13,587 nt of DNA, taken from NCBI GenBank assembly GCA_011372825.1, contig DSAK01000162.1, positions 1 to 13,587 on the forward strand, read 5' to 3'. The notes under the pieces are model-generated. The model was not told the DNA's origin and did not search any database. It saw nothing but the letters and a program-made list of their open reading frames with translations. The stretch comes from Campylobacterota bacterium (lineage in GTDB: Bacteria > Campylobacterota > Campylobacteria > Campylobacterales > Sulfurovaceae). Both the position numbers and the translations under genes were made by a program. Below are positions 8,766 through 13,587 of this stretch, one piece after another (position 1 is the stretch's first letter; every line of letters begins with the position of its first letter).

Positions 8766-8793
8766 ATCATATCTTCTTTAATCATTCATACGA

Positions 8794-8799
8794 TATAAT
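8794..8799 (+). promoter_or_regulatory. -10 box of the efp promoter
   Basis: A perfect TATAAT stands 29 bases before the efp ATG, after a T-rich run (ATCTTCTTTAATCATTC) as usual in Campylobacterota promoters. A transcription start near 8806 would give a leader of about 23 bases with AAGGAG (8818-8823) as ribosome site, 5 bases from the start codon. Confidence 0.6.
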
Positions 8800-8828
8800 T
8801 TATATATTTTGAGAAACAAGGAGTAGCG

Positions 8829-9395
8829 ATGGCAACAGTAGGTATGGGTGATATAAAAAAGGGTGTTCGACTTGAAATCGACGGCAATCCATTTAAAGTT
8901 ATCGAATTCCAACATGTCAAGCCTGGAAAAGGGGCGGCGTTTGTAAGGGTAAAGATCAAAAACCTACAAACAGGCAAGGTGATAGAAAAAACTGTCCATG
9001 CAGGTGATAAGTTTGAAGTGCCTTCTTTGGAGCAAAAGACTATGCAGTACCTCTATGATGATGGTGAATTTTTGCAGTTTATGGATACTACTAACTACGA
9101 GCAGATAGGATTGACACTAGATCAAGTAGGTAAAGAGACATTTGATTTTATGGTTGATGGGATGGAGGCAGATATTTTGTTTCACAATGGCAAGCCTATA
9201 TCAGTTGAGATACCACAAACTGTTGTTTTGAAAGTCGTTGAAACTCCTCCAAACTTCAAAGGGGATAGCCAAGGCGGTAAAAAACCAGCTACCCTTGAGA
9301 GTGGAGCGGTAGTTCAGGTACCATTTCATATACTAGAGGGCGAAATGATAAAAGTTGACACCATAGAGGGAGTCTATCTAGAAAAAGCAAAATAA
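8829..9395 (+). CDS. efp: Elongation factor P
   Basis: EF-P binds between the P and E sites of ribosomes stalled on consecutive prolines and stimulates peptide bond formation. The 188-residue length is standard. Three domains are visible: the KOW-like N-terminal domain (about 1-64), the central OB domain (about 68-125) and the C-terminal OB domain (about 130-186). The conserved loop HVKPGKGAAF carries Lys34, the residue modified by lysyl-lysine addition (EpmA/EpmB system) in E. coli; no modification gene lies in this window. The C-terminal motif around ATLESGAVVQVPFHILEGE is the family signature. It has its own -10 box and a strong SD (AAGGAG, 5 bases before ATG). A DJ-1-type gene follows after 8 bases. 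Confidence 0.97.
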   Translation: MATVGMGDIKKGVRLEIDGNPFKVIEFQHVKPGKGAAFVRVKIKNLQTGKVIEKTVHAGDKFEVPSLEQKTMQYLYDDGEFLQFMDTTNYEQIGLTLDQVGKETFDFMVDGMEADILFHNGKPISVEIPQTVVLKVVETPPNFKGDSQGGKKPATLESGAVVQVPFHILEGEMIKVDTIEGVYLEKAK

Positions 9396-9403
9396 AAGGA
9401 GAG

Positions 9404-9979
9404 ATGATGGCACGCGTATTGTTACCACTAGCAGAAGGGTTTGAAGAGATTGAGGCAGTAAGTCTGATAGATATCATGAGACGAGGTGGTATCGATGTAG
9501 TTGTTGCTTATCTTGATGCCGATTTTTCAGGAGAGCTTGTCACGGGGGCAAATGGTATCACTATACAAGCACAATTGCCAATCTCGAGCATCATAGCAGA
9601 TGATTTTGATATGATAGTATTGCCTGGTGGATGGGGTGGAACCAATCATCTAGCACAAGATACAAGAGTCCAAAGTCTCCTTAGAGATTTCCAAGCCAAA
9701 GATAAATTTGTAGGTGCGATATGTGCTGCACCTTTTGCACTTCACAAAGCAGGAGTACTTAGCCAAAATTATACATGTTATCCATCTGTAGAAGAACAAA
9801 TAGGCGGGAGTGGATATACCGACAAGCACGAAGTTGTCCAAGACGGCAAAGTACTCACCTCAAGAGGTCCAGGGACTGCAATTTGCTTTGGGCTTGCTAT
9901 CGTGAGACTCCTTGTTGGCCAAGAGAGCTATGAGATGGTAAGAGGCGGTACATTAAGTGAGTTTTGCAAACCTCTATAA
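9404..9979 (+). CDS. DJ-1/PfpI (ThiJ) family protein
   Basis: Cytoplasmic protein of the DJ-1 superfamily. Family members protect against oxidative or carbonyl stress; glyoxalase III and deglycase activities have been reported for relatives, so the biochemical role here is inferred only at family level. The 191 residues carry the nucleophile elbow GAICAAP with Cys107, the Glu17 equivalent of human DJ-1 Glu18 (GFEEIEAV), and the LPGGWGG loop at 73-79. The sequence TSRGPGTAICFGLAIVRLL near the C-terminus is also typical. The His found near the active site of human DJ-1 is not evident; CYPSVEEQ occupies that stretch. Two ATGs are adjacent: 9404 is only 2 bases from AAGGAG (9396-9401) whereas 9407 is 5 bases away and yields MARVLLPL, so 9407 is the likelier start. 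Close spacing suggests co-transcription with efp. Confidence 0.93.
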   Translation: MMARVLLPLAEGFEEIEAVSLIDIMRRGGIDVVVAYLDADFSGELVTGANGITIQAQLPISSIIADDFDMIVLPGGWGGTNHLAQDTRVQSLLRDFQAKDKFVGAICAAPFALHKAGVLSQNYTCYPSVEEQIGGSGYTDKHEVVQDGKVLTSRGPGTAICFGLAIVRLLVGQESYEMVRGGTLSEFCKPL

Positions 9980-10123
9980 GAACGACCCAAAAAGATGGAG
10001 TCTTCTTGTGAAGAGAAACGACTTTAAGCACTAAACGATGTGAGTAAGTTCTCATAATCACTCAATTTTTAGAGCGATACCCAATGGTAAAGTTTATAGC
10101 TTACCTTTTGGATAAGATCATTG

Positions 10124-10177
10124 AAGATGGCTTCTTTGATTTTGATCATCAAAAAACGTAGCTACCCTTGCCATCTT
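10124..10177. repeat. Nested inverted repeats (operator- or cruciform-like)
   Basis: The outer arms AAGATGGC (10124-10131) and GCCATCTT (10170-10177) are perfect 8-base complements. Inside them lies an odd palindrome, TTTTGAT C ATCAAAA (10140-10154). No T-tract follows, so it does not look like a terminator. It could be a regulator-binding site for the downstream adhesin or a scar of past rearrangement. Function unknown. Confidence 0.4.
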
Positions 10178-10232
10178 TGATTTGCATGGATGATACAAAA
10201 GATATATATCAATCGAATAACTCTCAAAAAAA

Positions 10233-10260
10233 TTAACATCATTTTAGTTAAACCTATAGT
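10233..10260 (+). promoter_or_regulatory. Possible promoter of the adhesin module
   Basis: TTAACA (10233-10238) and TATAGT (10255-10260) are separated by 16 bases, a plausible -35/-10 pair about 90 bases before the adhesin start codon. Another candidate -10, TATATT, lies at 10278-10283. The region is AT-rich throughout, so either could be chance. Confidence 0.3.
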
Positions 10261-10442
10261 ATCATTTTGCTATGAGTTATATTAATAAAATATTTTTACT
10301 GGATGTGCAAGGCAACTAGAGTTGTATGCAAAGAAGGGGTGAGATGAATGACCGTCTCTAAATTAGTCTCCTCCAGAGGCAAATCTTCTCTATCGAGGAG
10401 ATTGGTAAAAGATTAAGTGGTGTAGCGCTTGTAGCAAGTGCA

Positions 10443-11243
10443 TTGCTACTTACAGAGGTGCAAGCAGATTCGTTAATGAATGCAAATGGATGTGTCGATC
10501 AAAATAGAACTAGTACTTGCGTTGGTATTGGTGAAGATGCAAAAGCTTGCGGTGATGGTATCGTAGCTATTGGCTGGAATAGTAATGCGAACAATGGTGA
10601 ACTTAAAAGTGAGCCTATACCATATCATCAGAAAATTCAAAGTAGTGTTGCTATCGGGCGTGATACTAATACTACATTGGGTGTTGCCATCGGTAATGAG
10701 GCAATTGGTGGAGCAAAAGAAGGGACCTTGTCTGGCCAGACTTACATACATGTTGGTACTGCATTAGGTGCTGGTACGAACGCCTTAGGACACCGCTCTA
10801 TCGCTATAGGTACTATGCGCAACCGTAAAACATACGCGAATGGTTTACAATCGATTGCAATAGGTAACGCTGTTAAGGCTTTGGGCAATAATGCTATCGC
10901 CATAGGCAACAGTAGGTCCGATAAGAATGGAGATTATAATGCAACACATACCCATAGCGCCAAAGGCTATGCCTCCATCGCATTGGGTTTATACTCCCAA
11001 GCTGATGGTAACAACTCTATTGTTTTGGGTCGTTATTCCAAAGCGAATGGTCTTAGATTGGTTGCTATAGGTAGACGCACTCAAGCCACAGAGCAATCAG
11101 CGACAGCATTAGGTGACAGATCACAAGCAACAAACAAGTATGTAACTGCCTTAGGTCATGTAACAAAAGCAAAGGGAGTTGCTAGTACAGCTTTAGGTTC
11201 TTATGCAGCAACATCTAGCAGAGCATCTACTGCGATGGGATGA
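10443..11243 (+). pseudogene. Open segment 1 of the adhesin: signal core and head
   Basis: This segment is open from TTG 10443 to TGA 11241-11243 (266 residues). The TTG falls inside the signal peptide, so it is not a believable start: the frame extends upstream to code KRLSGVALVASA but reaches TAA at 10359 without ATG, GTG or TTG. The mature part begins DSLMNANGC and contains three cysteines in its first 30 residues, then beta-roll repeats such as SIAIG and STALG spaced mostly 14-16 residues. It ends STAMG followed by TGA; the text continues in the same frame. Confidence 0.7.
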
Positions 11244-11757
11244 AATGCTAAAGCTTCACAGACAAATGCTATCGCTATCGGTACTGACACCAATGCAGCA
11301 GGAGAAAATAGTATCGCTATGGGTGTAGGTGCCAAAGCAACAGGAAACAAAAGTATCTCTATAGGTACAGGCAATGAAGTGAGCGGTCAAGGCTCTGGTG
11401 CTATCGGAGATCCGACAGAGATTATAGGTAATGAGTCGTATTCTTTAGGTAACGACAACAATATTTCTGCAGACTATGCAGGTGTATTTGGTAATGACAA
11501 CATTATTGCATGGGGTGCTGATGGTAGTCGTATCATCGGTAATAATAGCATTGATGTAGCAGACGCCTTTGTATTGGGTAACAATGCAGATGTAACCAAG
11601 CAGGGCGGTGTAGCTATAGGTAGCAGTTCAGTCTCCGATAGAGATGCTGGTGTGGCAGGATTTAACCCGGCTACAGGTGCTGCAGGCGATCAAAACAGAG
11701 CCATCGCAGCTACAAAAAGTACTACTGGAGCAGTAGCAGTTGGGGATGCAAATAAAA
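10521..11757 (+). repeat. Degenerate 14-16-residue head repeats of the adhesin
   Basis: Tandem, diverged 42-48-base units encode the YadA-head (Hep/Hag) motif, pattern [SN]-x-[AV]-[IL]-[GA]-x-x-[AS]-x-A-x-G-x-x. Examples are AIGNAVKALGNNAIAIG, TALGDRSQATNKYVTALG and SIAMGVGAKATGNKSISIG. About twenty copies are readable, with irregular inserts such as the stretch rich in Asp, Asn, Thr and His near 10920-10965. DNA identity between units is modest, so these are old protein repeats, not a slippage-prone microsatellite. Confidence 0.75.
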
Positions 11758-12980
11758 AAGTATTTAGACAAATCGCAGGAGTGGCAGCTGGTACAGAAGA
11801 TGGTGACGCAGTCAATGTAAGCCAACTCAAGGCAGTTTCTGATGTTGCAAGTGCAGGTTGGAACCTCACAACAAATGGTGATGCAAATAGCTCAACTAAG
11901 GTAGCACCTTATGCGAGTGTAGACTTTAGTAGTAGCGATGGCAACATAAAGATTACTAACGAAGGGTTAAATGTCAAATTGGCTCTTGCTGATGACATTG
12001 AGATTAACAACAGTATCAAAGTTGGCGATACAAAAATTGATTCATTTGGTTTGACAATCGAAGGTGGACCTAGCGTAACAAAAGATGGGATAGATGCTGG
12101 AGGTAAAGTCATCGCAGGTATTGCACCTGATGAAGTTAGCGAAACAAGTACAGAAGCTATCAACGGAAGTCAGCTTTATACAATAGGACAAGTGGCAAAT
12201 GCAGGATGGAATCTGAGTGTTTGTGGTGGAGATTTGGACAATATCGCACCCAATGATACGCTCAATGTGGTTGATGGTACTAATACTGTTGCAACATATG
12301 ATGCAGCAAAAAAAGAACTAGCAGTCAGTATGGTTGATAATCCAACATTTGCTGGAGAAGTGACCATGGATGGGGGCATGAGTGTTGGCTTAGGACAAAA
12401 AGTAGATATGGGTGGTAATGTCATTAGCAATGTAGGAGCTGGAGTTGCTGATACAGATGGCGTAAATGTTGCACAGCTCAATGAGGCAGCCAACAGATGG
12501 GTTACTGCTGAACAAACAACAGAAGATTATATACCTCCAGTTGCAACAGGAAAAGGAAGCACTGCCATAGGTAGTGGTGCCATAGCTAGTGGCACAAATT
12601 CAGTAGCAATTGGTGTAAACTCTAGTGATGAGGGAAGAGACAATGTGGTCTCTGTAGGCTCAGCTGGCAATGAGAGACAAATCACCAATGTAGCTGCTGG
12701 TAAAAAACCAACAGACGCAGTAAATGTAAGTCAGCTCGACGCTTTAGGTGCTGCTCTTCACAACCATATAAATAAAGTAGGTAAAAGAGCAAGCGCTGGA
12801 ACAGCTTCGGCTATGGCGTCTGGCAATCTACTCCAAGCAACTATACCAGGCAAAGGGATGGCATCTATGAGTGGTGGATACTATGATGGACAATCTGCAG
12901 TTGCTTTTGGTATCTCTAAAATGTCAGATAATGGTAAATGGGTTTGTAAAAGCAGGAGGATCGATAGATTCACAAGATAA
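11244..12980 (+). pseudogene. Open segment 2 of the adhesin: head end, stalk, anchor
   Basis: This segment continues in the frame of segment 1 directly after the TGA (NAKASQTNAIAIG) and is open to TAA 12978-12980; the first internal ATG is at 11319. It contains the end of the head, three neck-type motifs, two GWNL units, a mini-head, the final neck (AVNVSQLDAL) and most of the YadA anchor (KRASAGTASAMASGN through AVAFGISKMSDNGKWV). After Val12942 the frame gives an unrelated tail CKSRRIDRFTR. Dropping one T at 12943-12945 restores KAGGSIDSQDKVGV and the aromatic C-terminus GFHF at 13017, needed for BAM recognition in this family. Confidence 0.7.
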
Positions 12981-13037
12981 AGTCGGTGTTAGCGCAGCTG
13001 TAGGCTTCCATTTTTAAGATAAGGACACAAGAACACT

Positions 13038-13587
13038 ATGAAAATAAAAGTAACAATATACGCGATTATCGCAGGCTTAATCGTATAAGGGTGTATAAGT
13101 ACACTCAGTCATGATATAACAACAGATGGCAAGGTTGGCAAGTTGGTTTGGCCAGAGTTAGACAAAGCGTTTACTAAGCAAGGGATATACCCAAGCAAGG
13201 AAGCTTTGGATCTCATAAGACCGGGACACACAAAAAAGGATTTATATGCACTCTTTGGACCTCCTCATCAGCAAGAAGGTTTTTTTAGGGTGAGAGAGTT
13301 GGAATATATCTTTAAGTTTAGACAACCAAAGACTAATGAACCAAAAATTTGCCAGTTCAAGGTGATATTTGATAAAGATTATTTAGTCCAAAGCTATTTT
13401 TGGAATCCGCCAGGATGTGGCGAGAGTAAGCCACAAGTATTTACACTTGACAGTGAACTTCTTTTTGATTTTGACAAATTTGATAGAAATAACATTAGCC
13501 AAGAAGGCAAAGCAATGCTTGATAGTGTTGCTAAGCAGCTTGTAGAAGCTAAATCTACAAATATACTTGTTACTGGCTATGCTGACC
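13038..13587 (+). pseudogene. BamE-like/OmpA-like lipoprotein (TpgA-type), stop in lipobox, 3' end outside window
   Basis: Starting at ATG 13038, 20 bases after the adhesin, the frame encodes a lipoprotein signal (MKIKVTIYAIIAGLIV), then TAA at 13086-13088, then GCIST. A Ser codon in place of the TAA (TCA to TAA, one base) would give a perfect lipobox V-S-G-C with the lipidated Cys at 13092. After the stop the frame is open to the window edge. It codes a BamE (SmpA/OmlA)-like domain (about 13190-13430; ALDLIRPGHTKKDLYALFGP) and the first part of an OmpA-like peptidoglycan-binding domain (about 13440 onward; ELLFDFDKFD, LVTGYAD). This architecture beside a trimeric autotransporter matches TpgA of Acinetobacter sp. 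Tol 5, which links the adhesin AtaA to peptidoglycan; SadB of Salmonella is a functional parallel. AAGGA near 13020-13025 is 12 bases from ATG, rather far. Confidence 0.75.

Larger units (their letters stand above)
9980..10347 (+). other. Gene-free interval before the adhesin module
   Basis: No credible gene is visible on either strand: all frames are broken by frequent stops. The interval holds a short hairpin without T-tract at 10001-10014, a nested inverted repeat at 10124-10177, a possible promoter at 10233-10260, an ATCATTTT direct repeat (10238 and 10261), and the ribosome site AAGGGG (10334-10339) for the adhesin. It marks the boundary between the intact housekeeping/efflux genes and the damaged adhesin module. 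Confidence 0.6.
10348..13017 (+). pseudogene. YadA-like trimeric autotransporter adhesin, disrupted
   Basis: Reconstructed as about 890 residues, this is a type Vc trimeric autotransporter: three chains form a surface fibre hung on a 12-strand outer-membrane barrel. In order it holds a signal peptide core (VALVASALLL, cleavage after VQA), a left-handed beta-roll head of AIAIG-type repeats (10521-11757), a neck at 11760-11837 ending AVNVSQLKAV, a GWNL Trp-ring and GIN-like stalk domain (to about 12190), a second GWNL unit, another neck (12418-12489), a mini-head (12540-12660), the last neck (12673-12745) and the YadA anchor (to 13017). Three lesions break it. At the 5' end, ATG 10348 (8 bases after AAGGGG) opens only 22 codons while the signal-peptide core lies in another frame. 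A TGA interrupts the head at 11241. An extra T at 12943-12945 diverts the anchor from its proper end SAAVGFHF. Each is one base from repair, so decay is recent or the assembly is faulty. Confidence 0.85.

Noticed and set aside
10001..10014. Hairpin TCTTC-TTGT-GAAGA after the DJ-1-type gene as terminator
   Set aside because: Only five pairs, and followed by AGAAACGAC, not a T-tract.
10069..10149. Minus-strand 26-codon ORF (MIKIKEAIFNDLIQKV...)
   Set aside because: It looks protein-like, but is very short, has no recognisable RBS or homology I know, and its start lies within a palindrome. It might be a remnant; not supportable.
10272..10319. Short ORF MSYINKIFLLDVQGN upstream of the adhesin
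   Set aside because: Fifteen codons, no Shine-Dalgarno, overlapping the promoter region; probably chance.
11241..11243. TGA recoded as an amino acid in this organism
   Set aside because: TGA serves as a normal stop in the channel gene (4715-4717) and the first pump half (7032-7034), and Trp is written TGG in all intact genes.
10521..11757. Regular repeats as a CRISPR array
   Set aside because: Units are diverged, contiguous and in frame, coding for beta-roll head motifs; there are no identical repeats with unique spacers.
12940..12950. Phase variation by slipped-strand mispairing in the adhesin
   Set aside because: The frameshift sits in a run of only three T, and the other lesions are substitutions or lie outside long homopolymers; there is no contingency repeat.

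Overview
The window reads like a chromosomal segment of a Campylobacterota (Epsilonproteobacteria) species. It is AT-rich, every gene lies on the plus strand, and promoters show little more than a TATAAT -10 box. The S1 ribosomal protein and serA are neighbours, as I recall for Helicobacter and Campylobacter, and the efflux operon runs TolC - adaptor - RND pump, as in the Helicobacter hefABC layout. The exact genus cannot be read from the sequence.

Layout. (1) 4-3268: two housekeeping genes, rpsA (six S1 domains) and serA (phosphoglycerate dehydrogenase with a C-terminal ACT domain), closed by a small terminator overlapping the serA stop. (2) 3322-8737: a four-gene efflux operon with its own -10 box: TolC-type outer-membrane channel, a very short periplasmic adaptor, and an RND pump encoded as two half-length proteins that meet at an ATGA overlap. 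The split falls exactly between the two ancestral halves of the transporter. (3) 8794-9979: efp (elongation factor P), then a DJ-1/PfpI-type gene 8 bases downstream. (4) 9980-10347: a gene-free interval with a palindromic structure and a possible promoter. (5) 10348-13587: an adhesin module, consisting of a YadA-like trimeric autotransporter followed 20 bases later by the start of a lipoprotein with a BamE (SmpA/OmlA)-like domain and an OmpA-like peptidoglycan-binding domain. That pair matches the AtaA-TpgA arrangement described in Acinetobacter sp. Tol 5, where the second protein anchors the adhesin to peptidoglycan.

The most striking observation is that the adhesin module carries four separate disabling lesions in about 2.7 kb, while all seven upstream genes are intact. 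They are: a frame break or stop in the signal-peptide region; a TGA inside the head where Trp is expected; a +1 T that destroys the last strand of the membrane anchor; and a TAA in the lipobox of the partner lipoprotein. Each can be undone by a single base change and the rest of the protein sequence is well preserved. This points to a recently inactivated module, or to a locally poor assembly, rather than an old remnant.

Functionally the window combines translation (S1, EF-P), serine biosynthesis, drug or metal efflux, and a surface adhesin with its cell-wall anchor. Only the last two regions look unusual.
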